The notes: generated by a model from the sequence alone, not told the origin. A stretch of 64,000 nt of DNA from Arctopsyche grandis (GCF_051622035.1 NC_135367.1:13258501-13322500); one strand, 5' to 3'. Shown: positions 1 to 13,571, counted from the first letter of the stretch. Made by a program: numbers and translations.

Positions 1-3000
1 TATCTATATCCTTCTTGAACAGTAACAAATCTTTCACTGAAATATTCTTAGGCTGCACTGATGTCAAATCGTCGAAGCTTTTGGTAGGTCTAAGATTCCG
101 AAGAGTAGCATTCAACAAATTTTTCTTCAGTTTACAAATATCTATCGTTGGTCTGCTTATTATTTCGTTGTGACTTAAGGCAGAAAATTGATAATTTTTA
201 GGAAACGACAAATATTCAACGACAGGTAGACTGGATTCTTTTGGTGGCAAGTCGTTTTTAAATTTCTTCTTTAATTTATCAGAAGATACAATTGAATGTT
301 TGCTATCGGAAGTGAATGAAGTGTCTTCGCTGTCTAAATCTGTGAAGTCCATGTCAATGTGCGTTAAAACCATAAAATCGGTGACAGATTTAGATTTCAA
401 TTTTATTTTTTCAGTCAACGCACCAATTTCAATCCTTTTCTTCCATATTTCATCTTCGGTTTCTGATCCAGAACTGCTCTGCCTGACCAATTGTGAATCG
501 TTAAGTTCATCTGCTTTAGTGTTCATAGAATCGGTGGGTAAATAGCTGGAATCTTGCAAGGAATCGTAGTCTTGGCCAGTGTTTATGTATTTCGTTTGAA
601 ATATAGGATGAACTTCACTAGTCTCATCGTAAGTATTTTCTAATTTTGCTAACCTAAAGTCGAGAGTAGGATAAAAATCCTGTTTAATGGTGCTTTGTAT
701 ATCACTTGATTCAGGTACTTTTTGTGGAGAGTTAACTTGATCTAACGTATTGGTGTTTTTGGAAGCATTAGACGCAGAATTACTATTATTAATAAGCATT
801 AAATTAGAAGTTTGATTATTCACATTATTATCTGAATATTCTAAAATAATATCGTTGTATGAAGGGCAAAGAGCATCCTTGTCACACGACACAGTATTAT
901 TTGACACATCCCGAGAAGGACTCGTCTGATGACTTGACTCCGAACTGGAAGTCTTCTCTGAGCTCAGCATGTTGTCGAGGTCACTTATTACATCACTAAC
1001 TGTCTTAATATAGGACATATCCTCTTGAGATGTCACAGGTAAATCTTGAAGCCAAGGTGCAACTTCACAATTATACGGATTAATAACACATGCATCATCA
1101 GATGTACTTTTCCCCAATGGTGTATCAGTGTTTAACAAACGATCACTCTCATCTACAGTCTCCTTCCGATCGATTTCCACTATATTTTTATCGCATACTG
1201 ATTCAAGAGAACCATGTAAATTGGTTAAGCTATCAGATTTTACTTTATCTGCATAACTTTCTATGAGAGCTTCTGTCGAACCATTCAATTCCATTGTAGA
1301 TATAGATTCCGTATCATACTTATTACTTATTCCAGAGTCACCGTAAGAACATTCTGGTAAATTCAATGTATTTTTAGTGACCTCTGATTCTTCTACAGTT
1401 GTAATCGTCTGTCCATTATCTACTTTTGGAATGGTGTTCGGTTTCATAACTTGCCATCTAGCTTCAAAATCATCCAAAGACTTTTCTACATGATGTCGCT
1501 TTTCAAAAGGGTCGAAATAATTAGAATAAATCTGATGCAATAATGAAAGTATTCGTTCTGATGTTATTCGGTCTGCAGAATTATATTGCCAACATGACTG
1601 CATAATTTGATAACTAAAAATAAGCACATACACATAAATTTTACAATTAATTTAAGTAATATTATATTCTAAAAAAATAATATCAGTATTTACATATATG
1701 AAAAGTAATCAGGGACAAGATGTGGTTGTGGAAGTCTTATTCCATTTTGGCACAAAACATTTGATATGACTTGCTCGTTATTTAACATATCATATGGTAA
1801 CGCTCCCCAAGAGCAGGATTCCCAAAGAAAAATACCAAAAGACCACACATTTCCTTCTTTTGTAATCTAATAAAAATTAAATAAACACATTAAAATTGTA
1901 TTCCACACATTATATTATATACAAAAAAAAAATAATAATAATACCGGTTGTTGTACACATTCAGGTGCTAGCCATCGTAGCGGTATAAATTTGTCACTGG
2001 TCAAATTGTAAAAATCTGATGGATGTAAACTTTTAGATCCACCGTAATCACCTAATTTAGTAGTGAGTCCTTCCATCACCATACAACTATGACAAGCAAT
2101 ATCTCTAAAAAATGTTTAAAAATCAATTTTAGTAAAAATAATTAAATTAAAATGCCAATAAAGATAATTGACATAAATCTTCCGAATTTTTAATTCCAGT
2201 GGTTGCTGAATAAATTGAACCATTCAAAGATATTTAAATGTCTTTGGCCAGGAAGGCACATTGGGTTTACCTGTTAGGACTTCCTGGTATAAATTGAATA
2301 AAAATAAATTAGAGTTAAAAAAAAAACATTCGCTTACGGATGAATTACATTCACAGAATGCAAATAAGATACAGCTGATGCAATCTCATACTGAAATTTT
2401 AGCGGAATTCCTTGACTAGTTAAAGTTGCTTTGTTTGTTGCATTTTTCTGCAGGAAAGTTTTTAAGTCTCCCTAAAATTTTTAATTTTCATTTAATAAAT
2501 ATTTTCTATCATTCAATATCGATTGAATATACATATATTTTATATCACATTTGTTCCACATAAAAGGTCCAACCCACATTAATTATATTGACCACTGCAA
2601 CATTCTTTTTACAATAAAAGTAATTAAACAAGAAGTAACTGGTATTTTGTTGCTATTTATCCCTTTTACCAGATTTTAAGTTTGTTTTAACATAAATTAA
2701 CATTTAAAAAAAATGACTAGTGTAGGATAGATCTTTTTTGCGAAACTAATTCCACATAATAACTAACCAAAGCACAGTATTCGAATAGAATGAGCCATGG
2801 ATCCTGACACAAACTCGTCCCCAGCAATTTCAAAATGTTTTCATGGCTTGCATCCCTATACAACTTACATTCATCTAAGAAGTTACACTTTTTACTAAAA
2901 GATACATTCTCGTCTAATATTTTCACAGCCACTTTCGTGATTTCTTGGACGCTACTGTCATTCGGACTGATTCTTTGCAAACTGAAGTTGTGCGCATCTG

Positions 3001-3741
3001 CTTCCACAATCTACAAGAGAAAACGTCATTAATAAAAAAAAAAGAAAGAAAAATAAATAAATTGTGAAAAAAGTTTAAACTTACACGACCAAACCAACCT
3101 CGCCCAATTTCCCGTAAATATTGCAATTGATTTCGGGGAAATTCCCGATCAGCATTTTCTACAAAGAGACAAATAAAATAAAATACATATTTGACCCTAA
3201 TACATTTGTGTTTGAAAAATAATAAATATCACTTACCAAACCAATCTTTATGACTTTCAAATCTTGCAAATTTCAACTCATCGCCGAAATCTCGTGGTGG
3301 TTCATGAATGACAGTCGGAATAGCACAAGAAGTTTGAGGATCTTCCACAATAACATTCTCACTGGTAACTGATTCATTCAAATTCCTATTTTCATACTCG
3401 CTGACTATATAATTTTCGGCGTTGTTGTTGACTATGTTCTCCAGCTCCTGTGGAGATATTGGCCCGTTGTTGTTTTCAAATGGTGGATTGTTGTTTTCGA
3501 CATCGGGCGGATTGTAGAACGGCTGGTGTGCGATGCGAGGAAACTCAGGACTATCCACGAGGTTCGCCAGCTGTGGTCTGGGATAGCCGTCTGGTGCCAG
3601 CGGACCGAAGATTGTAAACTCGCGATCGGCAATCGGATTGACAATTCCGGTATCAATCGGCGAAGAAGACACATTGCCAATTTGTACCGATGCCGTTCCC
3701 ACCAGCTCAGGCAAATCGTTAATTCCGGAATTTGTAAATTG
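1..3741 (-). CDS. LMTK: Lemur-type receptor kinase: juxtamembrane, kinase domain and acidic tail exons (3' part, runs off the left edge)
   Basis: Seven exons read leftward: 3741-3237, 3158-3085, 3010-2768, 2471-2338, 2104-1945, 1866-1694 and 1613 to beyond base 1. All have GT-AG borders and matching phases. The juxtamembrane exon (about 168 residues) is rich in Asn and Pro. The kinase domain begins with EIGRGWFGR, the lemur-kinase form of the glycine loop. It has the beta-3 lysine in VAVK, the alpha-C glutamate in FLDECKLYR, HPDIACHS in place of HRDLAARN, DYG in place of DFG, PLRWLAPE, and ends near the motif IMQSCWQYN. The last exon stays open for about 537 codons of Ser/Asp/Glu-rich tail, with the stop outside the window. 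LMTKs are membrane-anchored kinases with very long cytoplasmic tails, linked in vertebrates to endosomal traffic and neurons. The family call rests on GWFGR, DYG and overall order; the exact paralogue is not resolvable. The catalytic-loop Asn is replaced by Ser, so activity is uncertain. Confidence 0.88.
2195..2310 (+). repeat. SINE 3' tail fragment in an LMTK intron
   Basis: A piece with the block AGGAAGGCACATTGGGTTTA, then CTGTTAGGACTTCCTGGTATAAAT and an (AAAAT)-like end matches the tail of the full SINE at 33951-34395. The tRNA-like head is missing, as in 5'-truncated SINE copies. Confidence 0.6.
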
Positions 3742-4246
3742 CTGTAATTAAAACAAACAAAAAAACTTAATAATAAGCATATTTTGATAAAAAAAAAAAC
3801 AAATTGCGTGCACGAAAAAAGAAAAAACTTTCACTGAAAATAAAACGTTCATTATACGTACCAATTCTTCATTTCCATTTGGCTTGGAAGCAAAAATTTT
3901 CAATTTAGTTTTATGATTACAAGATTTATCAAGACAACAGATTCATTGCATCAATTTTTTAATTATAAATTTTACATATCGTTTAACATTAGATGTACTA
4001 AACATCCATAAATTATCATGAAAAAGAACAAAACAGTCATTGAGATAGACCTAAATTAGCAGTTAAACTAAACCCTTCATAATAAGCTGGTGTTTTGGAT
4101 TCAATATAACATGTTTTCGTCCAGGATTGGGTTTGGTGTTAGATAGTAATTATCACTCTCAAAGGCCTTCAATTATGTCAAAGAATTTACCATTGCAAAA
4201 TTTTATGATATTTGATATCCATAAAATTGTATGTATAAGTACATTC

Positions 4247-4416
4247 CAGTGGCGTGAAATCTCTGTTTTTATCGTACAGCCTTACTTACGTGTGCGCGAG
4301 CAGAATACAAGGCAATATTTAGGATGTGACGTCACCTAGTCCCCTTGTATCCTGTTCGCGCACACGTAAGGAAGGTCGTGCGATAAAAACAAGGAGATTT
4401 CCACAGCACGCCACTG
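4247..4416. mobile_element. Hairpin MITE with hAT-like ends (diverged copy)
   Basis: Begins CAGTGGCGTG and ends GCACGCCACTG. The two halves are inverted copies, sharing TTTTTATCGTACAGCCTTAC on the left and its complement on the right, around a short unique centre. The family is the same as 43857-44016, 58097-58266 and 59371-59531. No convincing 8-bp target duplication remains in this copy. Confidence 0.7.
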
Positions 4417-5387
4417 ATGCATACATAATAGAAAGAATGTCATGAAGACATTTTATAGAATGCAAATATTAACACTGACCATTTAAAAAAAAAAATCACA
4501 GAATTGCATGTAGGAATTATATTTTCATCAAAACGTATCCATAATATTAGAGAGGAAGCAAGCAACACCTATTTCCGCACATTTAACGCATATTAATGAA
4601 CTTTTATACATATATTCGATTTTCATACTCTTAAATCGAAATTCAGAACGTGCTTTTTGCTCTGTGCATATTATGTAGTAGATGCCAAGTTTTCGATAAA
4701 TATCGATGAAATCAATTCAAAGATAAAAGCCAATCTTCCATTAAGAAAAAAAATGATTTCGAATAAGAGACAGATGATACACATTAAGGTATATTCATAT
4801 AAGCACAATGGCAACTGCACTTATGTGCATGTAGTAAACCAGCAATTACGATAAATACTATTTGGTGCATTCCACATTCCATTCATATGCGTCCATATAT
4901 AATTTACCAAAGAATATTTTCTTAACTTGCTAGTTACGTGCAGTTGCCTGTCTGTGCTGTGCTAAAATTAATATACCTTTATGGTTCATTTATACTAGCA
5001 AAGCAGCAGTAAATATTATTTAGTACCTACATTATATATGGACACATTCATATGTTCCGCAATGTGTATCCGACACGATTACTCTATTCATATTTATACA
5101 GCAGTACATATCACCGAAACGTATCAAGCAGAACCAGTTATTTATTTGGCCACTGTGGAAATATTCACGCATGTCATGACGTCATAGTAGCGAGTGCACC
5201 CGTACTAACGAAATTGCTGTCATGCGTACATTAATATTTTCGGAAACGTCATATTGTAACAATATTGACTCGACGATGCGACACAAATAATATTACGCTG
5301 TATTGTCGCACTCTGTAATGTATATGTAAGCCGATTTTGCCATGGACTCGTCCAAAACAAGTATCAACGTGCAGTACTGTATAGTAT

Positions 5388-5788
5388 TGTTACGTACGCC
5401 GCGGATTAAGCGAATAGAATCCCAGAGACTATGTGACCATTCAAGGGTTATCTGTTAACGGATTAACTAAGTGCTTGCACTTACTTCCAGGATTATATCT
5501 GGACTCTAAGTGCATTTAGGCTAAACAATGACCGTTATTAGTCCTTTCTCAGAATCGGTACGTGGAGACCCAATGTCGTGGGAATACATATCCGAATACG
5601 TGACTATACAATAGGTAAACAGATTAGACGTCCTGAGAGATCTACCCTTTATAAGGCGGTACGTAGGCGATATCAGGTCATTCTGGACTGAGCACTGCCA
5701 GTGCGTGTATCTCCTTAATCATCAATAAACGCTGTGTGAAACGACTGTTGGCCTTTTACTTGGATCCTCCACCCACCCCTACGCAACA
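5388..5788 (+). mobile_element. Solo LTR of an LTR retrotransposon
   Basis: A 401-bp block starts TGTTACG and ends CGCAACA (TG...CA borders), flanked on both sides by the 4-bp duplication GTAT (5384-5387 and 5789-5792). Inside are a TATA-like CTTTATAAGG near 5647 and an AATAAA signal near 5733, in the order expected for U3-R-U5. No gag/pol or second LTR lies nearby, so internal sequence was probably lost by LTR-LTR recombination. The TSD length suggests Ty3/gypsy rather than BEL/Pao, but that is inference. Confidence 0.75.
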
Positions 5789-5985
5789 GTATGAACAAAA
5801 GTAGCATTTTCCGTCCAGTTCTGTGCCGAGTTGTAGACGTGCAGTGCTGTATAATATAAACGGACCTTTATGCGATTTACCTAATTAATATTCATAGTCA
5901 CATCGATAAACACTTCCTTTCCTGTTTGTTATAAAAATGGATAATAACTTATCGCTTCACGCGTGTCATGCTTACAAATCAAACT

Positions 5986-6005
5986 ATGTATGTATGTATG
6001 TATGT
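5986..6005. repeat. (TATG)n microsatellite
   Basis: Five tandem TATG units. Similar short CATA/TATG tracts recur across the window (for example 7340-7370, 45760-45775, 55458-55475). Confidence 0.8.
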
Positions 6006-8647
6006 AAAAAAATTGAATCTATCCATATATGAAGCGGTTAGTGAACAAGTGGCGTAACTCCATTTTTGTCAAATTGAGACATTGTCAAATTTGGGTTTCT
6101 TCTCAAAGTGGCACACTTGGCTTTTCAATTTTTGACGAAAGTGTTCGTCTCTAACATAGGAAAGATACTGAAATCAATGGCACCCGTTATGTGCTTAACA
6201 CAAAAATGAAAAGATAAGTAGTAATACTATACAGCATTTTGGCGTAAAATCATAAGACAATATTGTAAAATCATCTTTTACTATCGAGTATGTATTATAT
6301 GATGCAATAGACAAGATTCCATAAAATAACAAAAAAAAAAATCAAATGGAGACTGGTTGCAAAGATCTTATCCTTCACAAAAGTATGAGGAGCAGCAAAA
6401 GTGAAAATATACATTACCACACCAAATTATGATGTGTCTGAATTCATTAGAATAGATAGCATATAAATATAATAAAATAAATTATAAAGTACATACACAC
6501 ACTACACACCCAAACCGAATAACTACACATTTCGGACATATAAAACGTGACACCATCACGCGATCGAAGGATGAACAACCCCCTAATTTAACGGATTAGA
6601 AATTCGAAAAATGTAACAAAAACGAGATAGGTATACAAATGGTATTCTTTGTCACAGCCATTTTCTTGACACGAAAGAAAACTGTGTCAATTGCGTTCCA
6701 TTATGCGAAAAGTCGCCATGTGGACGAGGTTGCTTCCACCGCTACTGTTTCCTTCAAACTTGTGTGCTCACAATTATTTTTGCAGACTACACACGACATA
6801 CATCAGACATGACAAACTAGCCTGGTGGATATTAAATCGATCGAGTGTTGTTTTAAAAGGTTAAGCCTAATGCGACAAACAAATTTGAACAGCATAAACG
6901 AGTAGTGGGGAGGGGTAAAAAAAAGCAAGCGGAAAATGTCCGCAAAGACACACCCTAAGCACACACCCTTTTAGCAAATGCTTTTCCAGGAGTAAATTAA
7001 CCGCAGCAGAGTACTAGGTACGCCCATGGCATGAATCAACACCGAAAATAAACAATAACCAAATGCAAAAACGGACGTTATGTCATAATTTAACTTTTAT
7101 ACGAGTCGCCTACTTCTCACAATGTTTAATGTTATTATTTTTACATACCTCCTTTATTTATCCATCAAAACAATCGACGGACGTTTTCGTAATGATTAGT
7201 TGACGAATTACTTCTGACCCTCACACTGCCATGAAAATAAAAGTGTAGCTTGCAAACAACTAAGATTGTGTGATTAGTTCGAGATTCAAATGTGAGCTGA
7301 ATTAATCTGCTTTTCTCTATGATGTAGGAGACAGACCATCATATACATACATATAATATATGTATGTATAGTAGTTAAATTTCATAAAAAAGATTTATTT
7401 GTTGTAAAGCTGGCTATGGTACAATATGATTAAAGAATGCATAAGGGATTGATGAAAGAATGCATCCAAATAAAATGCTCAGTTTAATGTACCGGGCAAT
7501 TATAAGAAAGTTAAAAACAAATTTTGGATATAAATTCATAATGGTAACAACACATTCAAATTTTGGCACGGGGCGTGCTAGTGGTTCCCACCTGTGACGG
7601 GCGTATCTTCACGTCATTATTATGCCGTACGATCTTATTACCTCAACGAATGTCTCCTACAATTCTTCAAAATATGGGAATAACCGTTATCGATCACTGT
7701 TAAAACCAAGGATAAAATATCACAGAAAACACTCCGGGGGGTTAGTTTTGCCAAGGATCGCGACGGTATAGACTGAGCGAGTTAGGGTTTTTTTGTATGT
7801 GCAAAACTATCTAAAAAAAAACATGAGCCGGAGTGTGTGACGCTCTGTGTGTCTGCATCTTTACTCTCGAAAAAAACGCACGTAAGATTTAGTTTCCGAA
7901 CCACAAGTAGAAAGAGAGGGAGACAATATCTAGAAATTGTTATCACTACAATATTTTTTCCGATAGTTGAACTTCGACTGATTCCAAGCTGTGCAGCAAT
8001 ACGGAAAATATTCACTAATTTTCCAATTATTTTCTATTAATTTTAAACATATAAATTTTTCATCAAATATATAAATATGTGGATACTAAAAGGAGAAAAG
8101 TTAAATATACAAGATGAAACCGATCATGAAAGCTCTCAGGAGATTAAATTTTGAAATTTTTATTACACTCAAGGAATACGTATTTGTCCGAGGAGAATCT
8201 CTTGATCGATAGGAGTTACCTTTTCCGAGATGTAAAAAAAGTAAAGTAACATTTTAGCATTAATATAATTCAACCCAAAGCGAAAATGAGAAAAAAATAC
8301 ACTCATACGAAGAAGAGAGAGAGACTCATGAGAAATGTAAGAGGTACACATCGCAGAGGAAAAATTCCTTTTAGAAACGTACATATTTATAACGTTACAG
8401 CGAAATTAAATTTACAACGAGTGGATATGGCAGGCACTTACACTCACGTACAGTTCGAAGTGACTTGACCTAGTCAAGGTCACAGATATCCACCGTACCA
8501 CCTTTGGTCAATTAAATTCAATACTTTGCCATTGATCATTCAACAGGAACGTTTCCATTCCAATACGTGTAGTCAGTTTCGCATGAAATATGTACGTCAC
8601 CACACAAGAATTTATCAACCAATTAAAAACAAAATTTCATTTGTTAC

Positions 8648-9205
8648 CTGGTGGAAGAACATTAGCTATGTATGTATTTCCGAAATTTTCTACATATTAA
8701 AACTGTTTACCCATATGCACAATATTTTTGGGTCTACGTGACGAGACAGAATGTTAAATTACAGAAAACACAAATATCGGAAGGCAAAGATCGAAAATCG
8801 AAAGATCTTAAGTTGAAAGATCAAAAAAAAATGGTGCATGGTAAACGGTACATACTCACTTAATTTGCGCGAGCAGGATACAACAGGAAAAAGAGGAACA
8901 TGCTTTTCCTCCCGTATTCTGCGCGCGCACATTAATACGGGAGGAAAAGCCTGTTCCTCTTGTTCCTGTTGTATCCTACTCGCGCAAATTAAGTGAGTAT
9001 GTACCGTTTACCATGCACCATTTTTTTTTTCATCTTTCGACTTAAGATCTTTCGATTTTCGATCTTTGCCTTCCGATATTTGTGTTTTCTGTAATTTAAC
9101 ATTCTGTCTCGTCACGTAGACCCAAAAATATTGTGCATATGGGTAAACAGTTTTAATATGTAGAAAATTTCGGAAATACATACATAGCTAATGTTCTTCC
9201 ACCAG
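8648..9205. mobile_element. 558-bp near-perfect palindrome (fold-back element)
   Basis: The left arm begins CTGGTGGAAGAACATTAGC at 8648 and the right arm ends with its complement at 9205, with the centre near 8926. The arms match over almost their whole length, with only scattered mismatches. The inner part carries the same GCGCGAGCAGGATAC core as the hairpin MITEs. The outer part carries GGTCTACGTGACGAG and the repeated GATCGAAAATCGAAAGATC motif seen also at 43758, 47578 and 57689. No target duplication is visible. It lies in LMTK intron 2, so the pre-mRNA could fold a hairpin of about 270 bp. Confidence 0.85.
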
Positions 9206-9594
9206 AAATCTCTTTATCTATAATATATCTAGCTTATTTAAATCATTTAATTATATGTGCGTATTTAGGATCTGCCATTTTACAACTGTGATATATGTAC
9301 ATATAATACAAATTTTATTATTTGTAATAATAATATAAAGTAATGATCTTATGAAAGTTCATAATGTTTATAACTTAATTTAATTTATAAAAAACTATTT
9401 TTTTTGCATAATATAGATAAATATTATGCAAATATATACATATTTACATTTTTTTTTTCGATATAAAAATTTTAAACTTAAAAAAATCGTATTTTTCTAA
9501 AACCGGTGAAAGCCGGCCAACCGGCTTTTTATTTCGGGCGGTTTTTTGGAACCCCTACTGTAATACTATTAATTAAAGAAAATGATAATAAAAA

Positions 9595-9665
9595 AGGAGT
9601 CAGACTCCAACTCCGCTTGAAATTCTACGAGTCCGCGACTCCCACTCCACAGCCCTGGAAAATAC
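9595..9665. repeat. Degenerate GACTCC-rich repeat
   Basis: A run with GGAGTCAGACTCCAACTCC and GACTCCCACTCCACAGCCCTG looks like the end of a common insect dispersed repeat. No matching second end was found here. Confidence 0.3.
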
Positions 9666-11403
9666 GCATCTTTATTCGAGCGAATCGTAAAATAAAATAC
9701 GCCACCGTGAGATAAAAATTATCACTAGACCACTATCATTTATTCTAATTTTATACAATACTATACTTAAATGATTCAATTGTGCACCAAAACATTGAGC
9801 GGATTTTTCGCCCATGAATACAATATCTTCAGAACCAGAAATAAATTTCCAATGAATTCTTTTGACGTCTCAGTTTCGCACATGCAATGTAACAAAACAC
9901 ACAGCATTATATCATCCACGATCTAAATTATCTTTTTCGCAAATGAGTATGCCATGTGTTGTTGTTACGAAAGACTTTTTAATAAGGAAAGCGACACAAC
10001 AGCGTACGATTGTTAATTGTAATTTTTTTCGCTATATGTACATAAATACACGTACATAATTCCAGCATATATTCACATTGTAACGCATTTATTATTGAGA
10101 GAAAGGCGATCGATGGCAAGTCTCCATTATTCACCAGATTTTTGCGCTCTTTCACTCTCCACATTGTCTCGACCCATATTAGATTCTGCGTGACAACGAT
10201 CCCAGGACTCGGGAAACGAGACTAAGACAAACATGCATAGATAGATAGATGGATACACGATCACAATGTATGAATTCAGAATCCTGATTAAATTGAACGT
10301 CACCCACGCAAAAGTTTTGTGCATTTCGCCATGATGTCACCGAGCCGTGGAACTAACTAGCAACAGACACACAAACGATGATCTAATGGTGGTCGTGAGA
10401 ATTGACAGGCAAACAATAAATACATAAATACAAATGCAGAAACTGCACGCCACGTTCAGTCTGCGTCATCCAAGGCTGTCGCAAAGGACGAACCCAACTA
10501 AACGACATTACCAGGTCATTTTTGAGATGTGCGTAACTAGAACCCACCTATTTTTTTAGGTAGAAGTGTGTGTTGTAATAATAACAAAATTTGGCGTCTT
10601 CTCCGTCGGTGTGCTCGAGCTCGTTTGACTGGGTGAGTTTTTTGGCGAAGATTGTATCATAACTCGTTTTAATACGTAAACATTTATCTCCGTATGTATG
10701 TACGATGAAATGAATGAGCCGCTGCTCTGAGGTCACTCTGGATATAACACATGTACGCACTCTGCTTGCACTCGTGCAATTCCTAGGCATAATACGACGC
10801 AATAATAAGCGCTTGCAGATTTGAGGACGTGAGTTGTATATATAGCCTAAAGGTCATTCAGTAATGGGGATTAATGCTGCCTTAACTTTCGTTGTGCAAG
10901 TCGACAAGAGGCTTTATTATGTATTTCTTTATTTCCTAGCCCAGTCAACTATGAACTTTATCAGTATGTAAAGGAGAGAGGCCTAGTTTATGAGGTTGGC
11001 CATTTGGCATCAGTGTTGGTACCACAGTGGTCACTATTAATCGAAAACAGTATGTCTTGACTTTCGTATCTGACTATACTGCTGTATCAATAACATTAAT
11101 AACCACATAAATATGTATAAGGATCAATAATAAAATCTTAAGATTGAAAAGATTATTACAGAGATTAATTAGTTCAGTGACATTATATAGATAATTCTTA
11201 AATGTTTATACATGCAATATTCATCATTTTCAATTACTCTAAACTTTTACCTCTCAACTCATCAAGCGTGGAATATATTATATCTCTTCATTCAGTGCAT
11301 CTCTTGAATCGCTTTTCAATGCTCGATTTTATATTTCTATTTCCGGAATCGACATGTCCCATATACTGTCTGGAGTTCCACGTCAATCTTGACACTAAGT
11401 TTT

Positions 11404-11780
11404 ATATCATCATCATCACCATTAACAGCCAGCCATTCGCCATCCACTGCTGGATGAAAGCCTGTTCAACACGCTTCCATTCGTCTCTGTTTTGAGCATC
11501 TCATCCCACACGTTTTTCTGATTTCACCCACCCATCTCCCATATGGCCTTCCTTACAACCTTTTACATTCTCTCGGGTACCATTCTAACGCTTATTTTGT
11601 CCATCTTTCGTTCATTCTAGAAGAGATTGAACTACCCGCCCATTGCCAGTTCAATCTCATCACTATATCCACAACTCTCATCATACTTCCCACTTACGTA
11701 TTTTGTTTCCTATATCTCTCCGTTACACCGAACATACAGCATTCCATACTTGTTTTGAGTTCATTGGACTTTGTGCAACA
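11404..11780 (-). mobile_element. 5'-truncated non-LTR retrotransposon 3' end
   Basis: On the minus strand this ends in an ATGATGATGATA-type simple tail. Above the tail it carries a decayed coding end ending in CATCCAGCAGTGGATGGCGAA. The same block occurs at 18580-18960, 26645-27480 and 54690-54905. Frames are broken, so it encodes nothing intact. Confidence 0.65.
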
Positions 11781-13279
11781 TCGGAGTAGATTGTTACTAG
11801 TTTATAGTGAGTCTTATTGTATAAAGTTTTAAGATATTTGTCTAATATCAATATCCTGAAATTTTACCAGCCTGTAGCAATTCTGTGTGAGGATAAATAA
11901 TATTTCCTAATGCATACCCGAATAAACCGAGGGCCAACTACACGTACTGTTTTATTACAGTTCAAGTTTATGAAGTATTTATGAAGCTTGGCTGCAACTC
12001 TTCGCTAGATTCTATCTTTGATATTTATTGCATAGTATAAACTTATAAATGTGGAATATATTTATGCTTTATTTAATATTGAACAAAATTTATGTTCAAA
12101 TGTAGCCCTCATCCCATTTGTAACTTGCGGTCTATTTTATCGACGCGAAGACAAAAAGTCTAAATGTAAATCTGCTGAAAATACTCCAAAAGCGATCGTG
12201 CGTTCACCGTCGGTGTGGCAAATGTCAAAAATGCAATTCATTTTCGGTTCGATCGACCTTCTAGAGTCGTTCGTATTATCTCAAAAGTGAAATCGCCGAG
12301 GTTGCTCTCAGAGCAACATAGGTACCTACTACCTACCCACATCACATACATACATACATTTAAAAACTCTGAAACCGATCGATCGATCGACGCTCATAAG
12401 CACCCACCGACCAAACCCAGGAGTGGATATAAAACGTCGAACACAATGGACTACTCGTTGAGGTTGAGAAATTGGCTCGGGTCACGATTTCTTGAGATAT
12501 GCGAATGCGGAAGGGCGTTCACCACCACACCATATTCACCAACCAAGGAGCAGTCAAATGTGACATATCGAATGAGAAGAAAGTCAAACGCGAATAGGAG
12601 CCTTTCGCACAGCCGAAATGAAAGGAACGTAAAAGAATAGAGAGGAAGGTAAAGCATGTAAGATCACGAATGCCTAATTTACTGCAGCACACTATTAAAT
12701 TTGCTGACTCGAGGTAAAAATAGAAAATTTAGCGATAATTCGTTACGGTTACGTTCAAGTAGTGCAGATAATCTGCATCTGATTCGTGTTTATGCAGCTC
12801 TCTCTCGTACTCGTGCACTTTTCGCATTAATTGCAGTTAGTACTTGACTGACGTCATTATGTAGGTATAATTTTTTATGACCAATTCTCCTATTATGAAA
12901 CAAAATTGACAGTATGCAAACGAGAAGCGAGAAATGGAATTATTACATGCTGCTTTTATATACAAGATTTTTTATTCTGAATTTATTATTGATTGCATTC
13001 CTAACATATTGGCAATGAAATTCATTCGTCTGTTTCCTTTCCAATGAGTCGTCGATCTGTACTTCAAACGGTCGAAAATGCTCCAATAAGAGTAATTTAT
13101 TTAAAAATTCACTTGAACAAGCATTTTACCAATAATATGCCTCGACTTCTAATACTCTTTTCATATTCATATATATTCCAGAAATTGGTTCCATTTGAAT
13201 TCAATTCATATAAAAGCATACGAAAATAGTTTAGAATAGAAGGCATTTTACAAATTGGTGTATGTACATCAAACGCTTA

Positions 13280-13571
13280 GGGCGAAAACACACCGAGTGG
13301 GACGTGGTACGTGCTTTTTTTACAAATTTTTAACATGCGCAAAAAACGCAGCACCCCTAGCCCGTACACAATCTTAAAAATAGCCACCTGGAGTGTTTTC
13401 GGTGATATTTTATCCTTGCTTGACAGTGACATACAAGTGCGACCTCCCAAACATATGCATTCTGCCCGTGCAAGTACAACCGAATTCGGTTTGGGGAACA
13501 CCCACAGTCTACGGTCACAGCAGGAAGCCAATGATACATGATGTCCCATACCACTCAGTGTGTTTTCGCCC
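13280..13571. mobile_element. MITE with GGGCGAAAACACAC ends and TTA duplication
   Basis: A 292-bp element starts GGGCGAAAACACACCGAGTG and ends with the inverted copy (one mismatch over about 21 bp). It is flanked by TTA on both sides (13277-13279 and 13572-13574). A 3-bp TTA/TWA duplication with GGG-starting ends fits PIF/Harbinger-type elements, by inference. A second, more decayed copy is at 19204-19523. Open frames through it are incidental. Confidence 0.75.

Noticed and set aside
5368-5860. A GTGCAGTRCTGTATARTAT motif on both sides of the LTR, suggesting a longer duplication
   Set aside because: The copies lie 13 and about 50 bp away from the LTR borders, so they are not the target duplication; GTAT is. 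Probably a local older repeat.
12215-12640. A 141-codon open frame on the plus strand
   Set aside because: No domain, no splice context, CATA microsatellite text translated within it, and composition like the surrounding intron.
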